The position numbers were made by a program, and so were the translations under genes. From Candidatus Binatia bacterium (lineage in GTDB: Bacteria; Desulfobacterota; Binatia; UBA9968; JAJDTQ01), in assembly GCA_022823055.1 (NCBI GenBank), contig JAJDXX010000046.1, positions 1 through 49,446 on the forward strand: a stretch of 49,446 nucleotides of DNA. The letters are read 5' to 3'. Shown here piece by piece: positions 9,701-22,326 of this stretch. The number at the start of each line of letters is the position of its first letter. Positions within the stretch are counted from its first letter, which is position 1. The notes beneath the pieces are model-generated. The model was not told where the DNA came from and did no database searches. It saw only the letters and a program-made list of their open reading frames with translations.

Positions 9701-9945
9701 AGCATCTCGTTGACGCCGTCCACGTTGCGGACCCGGTCCTCGATCTTGGCGGTGATGAGCTCCTCCACCTCCTCGGGCGAGGCGCCTCGGTACGTCGTGT
9801 CGATGCGAATCACGCGGCGGGAGAAATCGGGGAACAACTCCCGCTTCATCCCGACGAAGGTGATGATGCCCGAGATGAGGATCAGGAGCACCACCAGGTT
9901 GACGACGACGGGGTTCCCGATCGAGAACTCGATCACCTTCTTCAT
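6769..9945 (-). CDS. RND-family efflux pump permease (AcrB-like)
   Basis: This 1058-aa inner-membrane proton antiporter is the pump subunit of a tripartite efflux system. TM1 follows MKKVIEFSIGNPVVVN, and two large periplasmic loops lie between TM1-2 and TM7-8, as in AcrB. TM4 has GLLVDDAVIVTENV with the paired proton-relay aspartates. In TM10 the AcrB lysine position reads VVVNDSLILVDF, the Asn variant seen in a subset of RND pumps. The ATG overlaps the adaptor stop by 4 bp. No outer-membrane TolC-like gene adjoins it, so a channel must come from elsewhere. Substrate is unknown. Confidence 0.92.
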   Translation of the reverse strand: MKKVIEFSIGNPVVVNLVVLLILISGIITFVGMKRELFPDFSRRVIRIDTTYRGASPEEVEELITAKIEDRVRNVDGVNEMLSTSREGQSEIRLQMQSDTEMSRALGDVRAALDRVVGLPQEAEEPRVSEVLSTLPVITVALGGDISERELGEIAKDVRDQLRRVDGVATVSIFGLRENRILVEIDPERLDQYRLSLDEIRAAVANQNRNVPGGALKTARGEILVRTLGVAGGVADVERMILRSTDTGHALTVGDVATVRESFEDPTVLSRYGGRPSLNLVVVKEQSGDAINVSERIRDSVEEIRKTLPETISVGMFNDFSVFIRNRLGTLGESGAIGLSIVLATLCVFVRGRIALLTALGIPFAVLGCLVLMSVFDYSLNMISAFGLILVLGLLVDDAVIVTENVYRYVEQGLPPKEAALRGTYEVAWPVVTTVVTTVAAFVPFLLIPGTIGFFMEPLPIVVTFALLLSLLEVLFILPSHLSDVITPAYANKLRRGERLWLTRMRRRERLTGLRRMHVRGQHTWLARLRGGYETVLGLAIRWRYVAVSVIVAVSVLLAVAAQYRVPFVLFKEFESSQFFINFETSANAKLEDTEAVAVQAEEIVLGLPPGEVRSLSTTVGVAFLDMDRVVRGSNVGQLTLELQDDRVRGSAEVIDDLRGKMERIPGITKLQFLSLQAGPGGPDIEARVIGEDLANLRRLTDEVKAFLATLPGVRDIRDDVVAGKEELRISLKPEGRTLGLDVRSIARQVQQGFQGVEASSIQRGDEDVPIVIRFPGDQRGQVDTVSRMKLTLPSGERVFLSDVADVGTGISATQINRDDQKRALSVFAEVETGTTTVVEVTDALQRQFADAGRRYPGQRVVVKGERQEMEESLGSLPQISLITLFVIYFVLGSLFKSFIQPFIVMAAIPFSLGGVVIGHLVMGENLSFMSLMGFIALAGVVVNDSLILVDFINRSRRSGTPAYDSIIQSGIVRLRPVMLTTVTTVGGLVPLAFFATGQAKFLSPMAISVVWGLSFATVLTLILTPCLYAMLDDLKAIVRRCFRYRAMPPEAVATEHS

Positions 9946-11192
9946 GAGGACAGGTCCCGGCGCGTGACAATGCGAATGCGCGCGCCGTCCAGCAACAGGC
10001 GCTGCCCGGCGGTGACGAGGAGGTCTCCGGGATCGAGACCAGCGGCGATCATGTAGCGCGCGCCGAAGCGCCGGGCGATGCGCACCGCGCGCCGCGCCGC
10101 GCGGCCGGAATCAGGATCCACCACGAAGACGGTGGGCGTGCCGCCCTCGAAGACGACGCTCTCCCGCGGGATCAGGATGGCCGCCGGATAGCCGCGGACG
10201 GGAATCATGGCGCGCGCGAACATTCCGGGAAGAAGCCGGCGCCCCGGGTTGGACAGGAAGATCTCCACCGGGAAGGAGCGGGTGCCCGGGTCGGCACGCG
10301 GGCCGATATTGGCCACCTGTCCGGTGAATTCCTGATCGATACCGGTCACCTGCACGCTGGCCGCGACCCGCGGGTCGATCTGTTGGATATCGGAGGCCGG
10401 GATGCGCACGTCGAGCTTCACCGTCTCCACGTCGGCCAGTTGAAAAAGCACCTGGCCCGGTGCCACCCGCTCCCCCAGAGTGACGCTCTTGCGCGCGATG
10501 ATGCCGGCATAGGGCGCGCGGATCTCGGTGTCGCGCAACGTCTCCTGCGCCTGTTCCAATTGCGCACCGGCGAGGTCGAGGTCGGCCTCGGCAATGGCGT
10601 ACAGGGCTTCCGTCTGGCGCTGCCCGCTCCGGGCCGACTCGAGCTCTTCCTCGATGCGCCGCCAGGAAAGCTCCTGTCGCTCGACTTCCTGGCTGGACAC
10701 GAGCTCCTTCTCGCGCAGCTTCACGAGGCGGTCGTGCTCCGCCCGCGCAAGCCGGAACTGTTCCGCGTTGAGGCGCACCAGCTTGCGCTGCCGCTCGATG
10801 TCCACCGAGGCCTTGCGCAGCCGGGCCGTGGCCGCGGACACTTGGGCCGCGGCCTTCCGTACCGCGATCTGGTAGTCCCGGTGGTCCACCTTGGCCAGCA
10901 GATCGCCGACCGCCAGCTCGCTCCCCAGATCGACGTCCGCGGGGATCTCGACGATGCGGCCGGCGACCTCGGCGCTGACCGGCCCCTCGCGCACCGCGGC
11001 GATGCTTCCCAAGGCTTCGATCCGGTGCACGAAGTCGGCGGCCACCACCGCGGCCACCTCCACCGGCACGGGCACCGCTTCGGGCTGGACCAGTGGCGTT
11101 TCCTTCACGTCCTGGATCACGTACACGCCCACCGCGGTCACCGCGCTCAGCAGCAGGATCAACAATACGGAGACGGCGATGCGGACTTTCAC
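9942..11192 (-). CDS. RND membrane fusion (periplasmic adaptor) protein
   Basis: This 416-aa HlyD/AcrA-type adaptor links the RND permease to an outer-membrane channel. It has an N-terminal membrane anchor (residues ~5-27, hydrophobic, no lipobox cysteine seen). A split biotinyl/lipoyl domain follows (AEVAGRIVEI near 75 and RAPYAGIIARKSV near 235). A long alpha-helical hairpin rich in Arg/Glu/Ala occupies ~105-225, and beta-barrel and membrane-proximal domains end the protein. Its start overlaps the tetR stop by 4 bp and its stop overlaps the permease start by 4 bp, so the three genes form one coupled operon under the TetR promoter. Confidence 0.92.
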   Translation of the reverse strand: MKVRIAVSVLLILLLSAVTAVGVYVIQDVKETPLVQPEAVPVPVEVAAVVAADFVHRIEALGSIAAVREGPVSAEVAGRIVEIPADVDLGSELAVGDLLAKVDHRDYQIAVRKAAAQVSAATARLRKASVDIERQRKLVRLNAEQFRLARAEHDRLVKLREKELVSSQEVERQELSWRRIEEELESARSGQRQTEALYAIAEADLDLAGAQLEQAQETLRDTEIRAPYAGIIARKSVTLGERVAPGQVLFQLADVETVKLDVRIPASDIQQIDPRVAASVQVTGIDQEFTGQVANIGPRADPGTRSFPVEIFLSNPGRRLLPGMFARAMIPVRGYPAAILIPRESVVFEGGTPTVFVVDPDSGRAARRAVRIARRFGARYMIAAGLDPGDLLVTAGQRLLLDGARIRIVTRRDLSS

Positions 11193-11788
11193 GACAGGCT
11201 CCTCAGGACCGTCCGGGTCAGGGACTCGGTCATCTCGGCCAAGTCGAACGCCTCCTGGTCATAGAGCCAGTGGAGCGCCAGCCCGTCGACGCAGGCGAGA
11301 ATGTACTCGGCCGCCAGCCGGGGCTGTTCGCAACGGAAGAATCCGCCGGCCACCCCCGCCTCGACCACCCGGGTCAGGTCGTCGATGGAGGACTGGTAGG
11401 ACTCGCGCAACTGCATCCGCAGGAGGTTCTGCTGCTCGGCCCGGCCGGCTTCGGCCCAGACGTCGCAGAAGACGTAGAAGAAGGGTTCCCATTCCCGGAA
11501 GCTCGCGAGGGCCGCGGCGAGGAAGTGCGACAGGATCTCCGGAGGCTCCTCGATGCCCTTGAGCTTCTCGCTGTAGTAATCCTTGAGCTTGCCCAGCATG
11601 TGGCCGTGGAGGGCCTGCAGCATTTGCGGCTTGCTCGTGAAATACTCGTAGATGGTGCCCTTGCCGATCTGCGCGGCGGCCGCCACTTCCTCCATCTTGG
11701 CGCGATGAAAGCCCTTGCTGGCGAAGACCAGCATCGCCGCTTCCAGGATCTCGGCGCGTTTGCGCTCCTTGTCGACAACGATAGGCAT
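11189..11788 (-). CDS. TetR-family repressor of the efflux operon
   Basis: This 199-aa regulator has an N-terminal TetR helix-turn-helix (residues ~10-57, with MEEVAAAAQIGKGTIYEYF as the recognition region) and an alpha-helical ligand-binding domain. It is the first gene of tetR-MFP-RND and probably represses the operon until a pump substrate binds. A palindrome just upstream and a strong promoter support autoregulation. The ribosome binding site is weak (GAG close to the ATG), so translation may start from a short leader. The inducer is unknown. Confidence 0.9.
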   Translation of the reverse strand: MPIVVDKERKRAEILEAAMLVFASKGFHRAKMEEVAAAAQIGKGTIYEYFTSKPQMLQALHGHMLGKLKDYYSEKLKGIEEPPEILSHFLAAALASFREWEPFFYVFCDVWAEAGRAEQQNLLRMQLRESYQSSIDDLTRVVEAGVAGGFFRCEQPRLAAEYILACVDGLALHWLYDQEAFDLAEMTESLTRTVLRSLS

Positions 11789-11797
11789 TTCTCAACA

Positions 11798-11849
11798 TGA
11801 CCGGTCAGCCGGTCAATAAAAATTATAGACCTGCACCCACCCAAGTCAA
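11798..11849 (-). promoter_or_regulatory. Promoter and TetR operator of the efflux operon
   Basis: On the minus strand, TTGACT (11849-11844) and TATAAT (11827-11822) are 16 bp apart. Just downstream, at the expected transcription start, lies TGACCGGTCAGCCGGTCA (11798-11815 on the plus strand), with perfect 7-bp arms TGACCGG/CCGGTCA. Its left part, TGACCGGTCA, is itself a 10-bp palindrome. The position, 10 bp upstream of the tetR ATG, is typical for TetR autorepression. Confidence 0.8.
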
Positions 11850-11908
11850 TAGGGCAGATCACCCTTTCAGAGAATTTTTTCGGAACTGCCGGAACGCGGT
11901 TAACCGCC

Positions 11909-12754
11909 TCACCGGTCGTCGCCGGCGTCCTCCTCGTCGGGCGAACGCCGGTCCCCCTCGGGGACGATAAGGAGCCGGCGGAAGGCGCCCTGGCCCTGGC
12001 TCTTGGTGGTGAGCCAAGGGTCGTCCTTCAACGCCATGTGGACGACGCGCCGGTCGCGCGCGTTGAGAGCGTCGATGCTCTGGGTCTTGCGGCTGCGTTT
12101 GGCCTTCTCGCCCAGTCGGAGGGCCATGTCCTCCAGGGACCGGACACGCCGGCCGCGGTAGTCTTCGGCGTCGACGATGGGCTGCGGACCGTCCGGTCCG
12201 ACCTTCTCCGCGACGATGCGGCTGACGATGTGCTGCAGCGCTTCCAAGGTCTGACCCCGGCGGCCGATCAGGAGGGCGCCGCTGTCGCCCTGGATGTCGA
12301 GCACGACTTCCGTGGAATCGTGCCCCGGCTTGACCACGACCCTGGAATCGACGCCCATCAGGCGCAGTATCTCCGTGAGCACCTCGACACCAACCTTCCG
12401 GGCCTCCGCCACGCTCTCGTCGACATCCTCGGACGGATCTTCCGCGGGCTCGCCCGACCCGGGCAGATCGGCGGCGGTGCCGGGCGCGTCGACCTCGACC
12501 GCCGCTTCCACGGGTTCGCTCTCCCGCGCCCCGTCTCCGGAACCCGAATCGGACGCCGCCTCATCCGGCGCGGCCGTCACCGCCGTCCGAACGGTGGCGC
12601 GGACACGCGCGTTCTGGCGCCCGAAACCGAGCACCCCCGCCTTCTCTTCCGCCAGAATATCCAGGGACACCTCGTCCCGTTCGACCCCCAACAAGCTCAG
12701 CGCCTTGCCGATGGCCTCGTCAAGAGTTTCGCCTTCCGTTTCCACTTGCTTCAT
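11909..12754 (-). CDS. jag: Jag/KhpB RNA-binding protein
   Basis: This 281-aa cytoplasmic RNA-binding protein is encoded after yidC, as in most bacteria. It has an N-terminal Jag_N domain (residues 1-52), a long acidic low-complexity linker (~60-110), a KH domain with the GRRG loop (LLIGRRGQTLEALQHIV), and a C-terminal R3H domain containing RDRRVVHMALKDD. ATG 12754 is chosen because GGAGGAG precedes it and the protein opens with the canonical Jag_N sequence; the in-frame extension upstream runs into the intergenic space and the yidC end. The usual next gene, mnmE, is not here but near 41 kb. A 12-bp palindrome GCGGTTAACCGC (11896-11907) lies just past the stop. Confidence 0.92.
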   Translation of the reverse strand: MKQVETEGETLDEAIGKALSLLGVERDEVSLDILAEEKAGVLGFGRQNARVRATVRTAVTAAPDEAASDSGSGDGARESEPVEAAVEVDAPGTAADLPGSGEPAEDPSEDVDESVAEARKVGVEVLTEILRLMGVDSRVVVKPGHDSTEVVLDIQGDSGALLIGRRGQTLEALQHIVSRIVAEKVGPDGPQPIVDAEDYRGRRVRSLEDMALRLGEKAKRSRKTQSIDALNARDRRVVHMALKDDPWLTTKSQGQGAFRRLLIVPEGDRRSPDEEDAGDDR

Positions 12755-12810
12755 CACAGGCCTCTCCTCCACGGGGCGCGACAGCCTTGGGGACTGCCGC
12801 CACGGGGCTG

Positions 12811-14541
12811 TCAGCGCTCTTTGCGGTTGATCATGTACTGCTGAAGGATGCTCAGCAGGTTGTTGACGAACCAGTAGATGGTGAGCCCCGACGGGAAACT
12901 CACGAATATCACGGTGAATATCAGCGGCATCAGCATCATCATGCGCCGCTGGTTGGGGTCGCCGATGGCTGGCGACATCCACTGCTGGATGAACATGCTC
13001 GCTCCCATGAGCAGCACCAGCACCGGTATGCCGGCTTCGAACCCGAACAGGGTGAACGGCAGCGACTCCCAGTCGGGACGCGACAAGTCCTTGATCCACA
13101 GGAAGCTCGCGTGGCGCAGTTCGATAGGCGTCAGCAAGGCGTTGTAGAAGCCGATGAAGAAGGGGAACTGCAGGAGCATCGGCAGACAGCCTCCCAGCGG
13201 GTTCACCTTGTTCCGCTTGTAGAGGTCCATCATCTCCTTGTTGAGCCGCGTCTTGTCGTCTCCGAACTTGTCCTTGAGGCGCTGCATCTGCGGCTGGAGC
13301 TTCTGCATGCGCTTCATGGAGACGAAGCTCTTCTGCGTCAGCGGCCACAGGAGCAGCTTGATGATGAGCGTGAGCAGGATGATGTCCAGACCGTAGTTCC
13401 CGGTATAGGTCTGGAAGAAATGCATCGCCTGCAGCATCGGCACCGAGATGAAGCCGAAGTAGCCGAAATCGATGGACTCATCGAGGCCGCGCCGGAAGGA
13501 CTTGAGCAGGTTGAGGACCTTGGGCCCCATGAAGAGCTGGTAGCGGGCGGTGCCCGGCGCGCCCGCGCTGCCGAGGGTGCGGATCTCCAAGGCAAAGACA
13601 GTGTCCGAATAGTCCGCCATCGAGAACCAGCCGGACATGGCTTCCCGCCGTTCCGGCGAGAGATTGTTGACCACCGTGGCGGTTGTGTCCACGCCCTCCG
13701 GGGGCAGGAACGCGCTGACGAAATAGGTTTGGCCGAAACCGACCCAGGAGAGCCCACCGTCCAACTTGAGCGGGGTCTTATTGTCGATTTCCGAAGGACG
13801 CAGGAGGTCGCCGCCGCGCAACGCGATGACGCCCTCGAACCTGGCGTCCTTCTTGACCCCCTTGCTCTGGCCGTGAGTCGTGAAGAGCAGGCCCGGCGCC
13901 TGAGGAGACCCTTCCATCGACACGGCGACGTCCACGGCGTAGCTGGAACCGCTGAAGGTCAACTGCTTGACCACGCGGCGCCCCGCCGGCGTCACGCCCG
14001 AGAAGGTGAGGCTGCCGCTGTCGTCCGTTCCCAGCTTGAGGTCCGCGCCCTGGACGTCGTACACGATGCCCTGGTCCGTCCCCGACCGCGTGCCGCGCAC
14101 GCGCAGCCCCAACGGGTACTCCATGCCGGGGAGGTGGGAAACCATATCGATCAGCGGGCTGTTTTCAGCGATATCGTCACGGTAGCGCTTCAGGCGGAAG
14201 CTCGTGAGCCGGGCTCCCTGGCTGGTGAAGCGCGCGATGTAGCCGGGGGTCTCCACCGTCACTTCCCTGACGGGGGGCCTCGGTCCCGGCTCAACCGGAA
14301 CCGTGCCCGGCGGCGCGGTGGTTTCCGGCAATGGGGGCGTCGCCGGTAACGGGGGCGTCGCCGGCACGGCCAACGGGGTTTGCTCCGGAACCAGGTTCGG
14401 GGCCGGCTGCTCCTTGCGGGGCTGCGTCGCGGTTTCCCGCGCGGGCGACTCGACCGGCGGATAGAACCGCCTCATGTACTCCTGGTAGAGGATGATGATG
14501 AGGATCGAGATGATGACCGCGATGAAAGCTCGTTTTTCCAT
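12811..14541 (-). CDS. yidC: Membrane protein insertase YidC/Oxa1
   Basis: YidC inserts and folds inner-membrane proteins, alone or with SecYEG. The 576-aa length and architecture are Gram-negative: an N-terminal TM (residues ~7-22), a proline-rich linker, a large periplasmic beta-sandwich domain (~80-350), then the conserved five-TM core beginning near LDIILLTLIIKLLLWPLT. The core includes a cytoplasmic hairpin (MKRMQKLQPQMQRLKDKFGD) and the conserved segment GGCLPMLLQFPFFIGFYNAL, and the protein ends in a basic tail. It sits between yidD (6 bp upstream) and jag (56 bp downstream). Confidence 0.95.
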   Translation of the reverse strand: MEKRAFIAVIISILIIILYQEYMRRFYPPVESPARETATQPRKEQPAPNLVPEQTPLAVPATPPLPATPPLPETTAPPGTVPVEPGPRPPVREVTVETPGYIARFTSQGARLTSFRLKRYRDDIAENSPLIDMVSHLPGMEYPLGLRVRGTRSGTDQGIVYDVQGADLKLGTDDSGSLTFSGVTPAGRRVVKQLTFSGSSYAVDVAVSMEGSPQAPGLLFTTHGQSKGVKKDARFEGVIALRGGDLLRPSEIDNKTPLKLDGGLSWVGFGQTYFVSAFLPPEGVDTTATVVNNLSPERREAMSGWFSMADYSDTVFALEIRTLGSAGAPGTARYQLFMGPKVLNLLKSFRRGLDESIDFGYFGFISVPMLQAMHFFQTYTGNYGLDIILLTLIIKLLLWPLTQKSFVSMKRMQKLQPQMQRLKDKFGDDKTRLNKEMMDLYKRNKVNPLGGCLPMLLQFPFFIGFYNALLTPIELRHASFLWIKDLSRPDWESLPFTLFGFEAGIPVLVLLMGASMFIQQWMSPAIGDPNQRRMMMLMPLIFTVIFVSFPSGLTIYWFVNNLLSILQQYMINRKER

Positions 14542-14547
14542 GAACGC

Positions 14548-14769
14548 CTACGGTACCGGGTCATAGCCGCCGGAATGGAGCGGGTGACAGCGCAGGATCC
14601 TCAAGGCGCCCAGCCAGAGGCCCTTGACGACGCCGTGACGGTCCACCGCCTGCAGGGTGTAGGCCGAGCAAGTGGGGAAGTAGCGGCAGCAGGGCGGCAG
14701 CAACGGCGAGAGAAGCCGCTGGTAGGCCCTGATGCAGATGCGCACGACGGTGCGGGCGATGGTCGTCAT
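14548..14769 (-). CDS. yidD: Membrane protein insertion efficiency factor YidD
   Basis: This 73-aa small membrane-associated protein aids YidC-dependent insertion. The family pattern is complete: an N-terminal amphipathic helix with [20 protein letters not shown], the cysteine cluster CC-x6-C, then [11 protein letters not shown] and a C-terminal [14 protein letters not shown]. It lies between rnpA (5 bp) and yidC (6 bp) in the conserved order. Confidence 0.95.
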   Translation of the reverse strand: MTTIARTVVRICIRAYQRLLSPLLPPCCRYFPTCSAYTLQAVDRHGVVKGLWLGALRILRCHPLHSGGYDPVP

Positions 14770-14774
14770 CCCTC

Positions 14775-15131
14775 TTACCGGGTTTTCGGCTTCGGACCGA
14801 TCACCTTGCGGAGCTCGGCGGTCACCGCCGCGTAGCTCAGATCTCCCGCACCCTTGCGCGCGATCACCACGGTATCCTGATCGGAGCGAAAGTTTTCCTG
14901 CCCTCGGCGGAAGAACTCGCGCAGCATGCGCTTCACGCGGTTGCGCACCACCGCGTTTCCCACCTTGGAACTGACCGTGACCCCCAGCCGTTTGCCGAGC
15001 TGGTCGTTGTCTCTACGGATGATGATGAAGTGCGGCGTGAAGAACTTCCGGCCCCTGCGGCCCAGCAGCAGGAACTCGGAACGTCTGGTCAGGCGGGCTT
15101 CCTTCGGGAAACTCTCCCGCACACAGGACAA
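14775..15131 (-). CDS. rnpA: Ribonuclease P protein component
   Basis: This 118-aa protein subunit of RNase P assists the catalytic RNA in maturing tRNA 5' ends. The family RNR motif is clear ([19 protein letters not shown], residues ~57-75), preceded by [11 protein letters not shown] and a FFTPHFIII strand. The gene is 9 bp downstream of rpmH. The RNase P RNA gene itself was not found in the window. Confidence 0.95.
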   Translation of the reverse strand: MSCVRESFPKEARLTRRSEFLLLGRRGRKFFTPHFIIIRRDNDQLGKRLGVTVSSKVGNAVVRNRVKRMLREFFRRGQENFRSDQDTVVIARKGAGDLSYAAVTAELRKVIGPKPKTR

Positions 15132-15140
15132 CGGGCCGTC

Positions 15141-15302
15141 CTAGGAGCGAGGACCCTTGGGTGGGATGACGACGGTCAACCGCTTTCTTCCCTTGGCCCG
15201 CCGGCGCTTCAGGACATTCCGCCCGCCGGGGGTCTCCATTCGTGCAAAAAAGCCGTGGGTTCTCTTGCGCCTCAGATTGCTCGGTTGATACGTCCGTTTC
15301 AT
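15141..15302 (-). CDS. rpmH: 50S ribosomal protein L34
   Basis: This 53-aa, strongly basic L34 begins with the canonical [18 protein letters not shown] and contains [18 protein letters not shown] 15302 gives the family N-terminus; an in-frame ATG at 15341 would add 13 unrelated residues. AAGGTG precedes the start. A perfect -35 hexamer TTGACA (15360-15355, minus strand) lies ~55 bp upstream with a weak -10 region near AGAAAT, probably the promoter of rpmH-rnpA-yidD-yidC-jag. dnaA, the usual divergent neighbour, is absent; gpsA lies there instead. Confidence 0.95.
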   Translation of the reverse strand: MKRTYQPSNLRRKRTHGFFARMETPGGRNVLKRRRAKGRKRLTVVIPPKGPRS

Positions 15303-15430
15303 TTCCGCACCTTCATTCGTCAGTGTCCCTATTTCTGGCATACAGGGGTGGGCTTGTCAATTTGCCGAAGGCGCCGCCGGAACACCCGTTCTTCGGCCGG
15401 TCTTTGGTAGTGGGAACTAGTTCCGCCCTT

Positions 15431-16426
15431 TCAATCCGCCTCCGCCCTTTGGGTGCGGCCCATGAGGTCGCGGACGGCCTGGAGTGGGGCTTTGTCCTCG
15501 TAGAGGACGCGGTGCATCTGCTCCACGATGGGCATCTCGACGCCGTGACGCTGGGCCAGGAGGTGGACGGTTCGGGTATTCCGGACGCCCTCGGCGACCA
15601 TCCGGGTTCCCGCGACGATGTCCGCGAGCCGGCGTCCCTGGCCGAGCTCGAAGCCGACCTTGCGGTTGCGACTGAGTTGGCCGGTGCAGGTGAGCGCAAG
15701 GTCGCCGAGGCCCGGAAGGCCGGCGAGGGTGACTGGATCGGCGCCCATCTTCACCGCCAGACGGGTCATTTCGGCCAGCCCGCGGGTGATGAGCGCGGCC
15801 CGGGCGTTGTGGCCCAACTCAAGGCCGTCGCTGACGCCGGCGGCGATGGCGATGACGTTCTTGATCACGCCGCCCATCTGGACGCCCACCACGTCCGTTG
15901 ACGAGTAGACCCGGAGTTCAGGGGAGCCGAGGCTTACCTGCACCTCGCGCGCCACGCCGGGATCGGCGCTCGCCACCGTGATGGCGGCCGGCCGGCCCTG
16001 CGCTACCTCCAGGGCGAAGGTTGGTCCGGACAAGAACGCATGACGCCTCGGGTTACCCAGAACCTCCGCCAGGACATCGCCCATGGTCATCAGGGTCGAC
16101 TCCTCGATTCCCTTTGACCCGCACACCACGATGGTCTTGGGGGTCACGAACGGGGCCGCCTCGGTCATGACTTCCCGCAGAAAGTGGGACGGGGTCACGC
16201 AGATGAGCAGAGCCCGGCCCGAGGCCGTGACTTCCAGGGAAGAGGTGACCCGGAGGCGGTCGGGGAGCTTGACGGAGGGCAGGTAGGCGGCGTTCTCGCC
16301 GGTCTCGCGGATGCGCGCGAGCGTTTCCGCGGAATGGCACCACAGGGAGACGTCGTCGTGCTTCCTACTCAGCAGCACCGCCAGGGCCGTGCCCCAGCCG
16401 CCCGCGCCTATGATGCCGATGGACAT
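15431..16426 (-). CDS. gpsA: NAD(P)H-dependent glycerol-3-phosphate dehydrogenase
   Basis: GpsA reduces dihydroxyacetone phosphate to sn-glycerol 3-phosphate for phospholipid synthesis. This 331-aa protein has the N-terminal Rossmann motif IGAGGWGTALA (residues 5-15), the GSKGIE signature near 105, FLSGPTFALEVAQG near 135, the catalytic-lysine region GGVIKNVIAIAAG near 187, and GLPGLGDLALTCTG. Length is typical. It lies between gyrA and rpmH on the same strand. Confidence 0.95.
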   Translation of the reverse strand: MSIGIIGAGGWGTALAVLLSRKHDDVSLWCHSAETLARIRETGENAAYLPSVKLPDRLRVTSSLEVTASGRALLICVTPSHFLREVMTEAAPFVTPKTIVVCGSKGIEESTLMTMGDVLAEVLGNPRRHAFLSGPTFALEVAQGRPAAITVASADPGVAREVQVSLGSPELRVYSSTDVVGVQMGGVIKNVIAIAAGVSDGLELGHNARAALITRGLAEMTRLAVKMGADPVTLAGLPGLGDLALTCTGQLSRNRKVGFELGQGRRLADIVAGTRMVAEGVRNTRTVHLLAQRHGVEMPIVEQMHRVLYEDKAPLQAVRDLMGRTQRAEAD

Positions 16427-16463
16427 GGCCTGTAAGGGTTACGCTGCCCAAACCCCGCCCCAC

Positions 16464-16550
16464 CTGGATTCCCGCTTTCGCGGGAATGACGATTCGAGGG
16501 GTCTGTGCCTCATGAATTTTGACACAGGCTGTTTCCGCGGGGATGACGGT
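16464..16550. repeat. dRS3-like dispersed repeat unit, copy 2
   Basis: ATTCCC-N8-GGGAAT at 16468-16487 (loop GCTTTCGC) is followed by ATGACGATTCGAGGGG, a TTTTGACACAGGC segment, and a second half-hairpin ending at ~16550. It matches the unit at 6640-6736 in layout and fills most of the gap between the gyrA stop and the gpsA start. Confidence 0.75.
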
Positions 16551-16567
16551 ACGTGGCGCTCGAGGCC

Positions 16568-19036
<2,469 letters not shown>

Positions 19037-19173
19037 TGGGCAGGGTTGTTCCTTGTCGGCAAGGGGCGGGGTCTTCGGCTACACCGGGCTATGCCCCGCG
19101 TACGGGCGGACCATGTCAGCCTGTCCGATGGTCCTGGCCGCGGCGAAGAGAGAACGAAGGAGACCAAGAGACA

Positions 19174-21666
<2,493 letters not shown>

Positions 21667-21702
21667 TTACATTTCGAGGGTTCGGAGACACTAGCGAACG
21701 AA

Positions 21703-21762
21703 GCGTTCGGACGAACGCCGAGTTCAACACCAATAATAGCATTTGCGCGCCGGGAACGCCAA
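21703..21762 (-). promoter_or_regulatory. Candidate gyrB promoter and leader palindromes
   Basis: On the minus strand, TTGGCG (21762-21757) and TATTAT (21738-21733) are 18 bp apart, giving a ~95-nt leader for gyrB. The leader contains GCGTTCG-GA-CGAACGC (21703-21718) and an adjacent further CGAACG half-site, which could be a hairpin or a regulator site. The promoter call is moderate because the -35 is only four of six. Confidence 0.5.
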
Positions 21763-21854
21763 CGCACCAGACCAGGCGGACACGTCCGCGAGGGACGCGG
21801 AAAGGGGTGGGATCGGGAGCGGATGACGCGCGGGTGCGTCACGCGCAACGCGGA

Positions 21855-22082
21855 TCAACCGCGGTTGCCGGATCTCCAAAATGGCGGGACCGCCTCGGGG
21901 GCCGGGAGCCACGTATCCTCGGGTGTCAACCCGTTGTCGAGGAGCAGATCGTTGATCTTGGCGGGCGTCCAACCCGTGGGCAAACCATAAGACTGGACCG
22001 TCATCATGCGAGAGAACTCTCGCGCGTCGAACTCTTCGATGACCTCAACCTCAAGCCGAACCCTGGAACGTGCATGTCGCAT
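21855..22082 (-). CDS. Small hypothetical protein behind a sigma54-type promoter
   Basis: This 75-aa ORF starts at ATG 22082 with GGAG six bases upstream. It has a strand-like, charged start (RVRLEVEVIEEFDAREFSRMM) and a C-terminal region with W, P and L residues (LPTGWTPAKINDLLLDNGL). No known domain is recognised. An in-frame extension to 22160 would start inside the sigma54-type promoter and is therefore rejected. Context suggests it is a target of the adjacent sigma54 activator. It may not be a real gene. Confidence 0.4.
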   Translation of the reverse strand: MRHARSRVRLEVEVIEEFDAREFSRMMTVQSYGLPTGWTPAKINDLLLDNGLTPEDTWLPAPEAVPPFWRSGNRG

Positions 22083-22143
22083 GTCTGACTCCACGTGGCG
22101 CCGATGGACGAGCCTCCATCGGCCCTGTATGAGGGCATTGTGG

Positions 22144-22159
22144 AGCAATCCAGGTGCCA
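22144..22159 (-). promoter_or_regulatory. Candidate sigma54 (-24/-12) promoter
   Basis: The minus strand reads TGGCAC-CTGGA-TTGCT, which fits the sigma54 consensus TGGCACG-N4-TTGCW at every position but the seventh. GG and GC elements have the required 10-bp spacing. Transcription would start near 22134 and run into the small ORF. It lies downstream of a sigma54-activator gene and of a 15-bp palindrome, the arrangement expected for an activator-dependent promoter. Confidence 0.55.
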
Positions 22160-22326
22160 TAGGGGTCAGAAATGAAAAACTGCATATAAATCAATTAGTT
22201 GAGAGAATCCCAAGGGCATGTCGCGATCGTTGACATGCTGCGCTTTGCAACACTCCAGCCGGGGCCCAACCAGTCCATCACCCAAAAAACCATACTCTCC
22301 CATGGGCCTGGGGGCAAGAACCATGC

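Noticed and set aside
7186-10056. 956-codon open frame opposite the RND pump
   Set aside because: Pure antisense shadow; the minus strand encodes a full-length RND permease.
11896-11907. Rho-independent terminator after jag
   Set aside because: GCGGTTAACCGC is a palindrome but no T-run follows on the transcribed strand.
12755-13348. Extension of jag to the in-frame start at 13348
   Set aside because: It would run through the 3' part of yidC antiparallel in frame; ATG 12754 has a strong ribosome binding site and gives the canonical Jag_N start.
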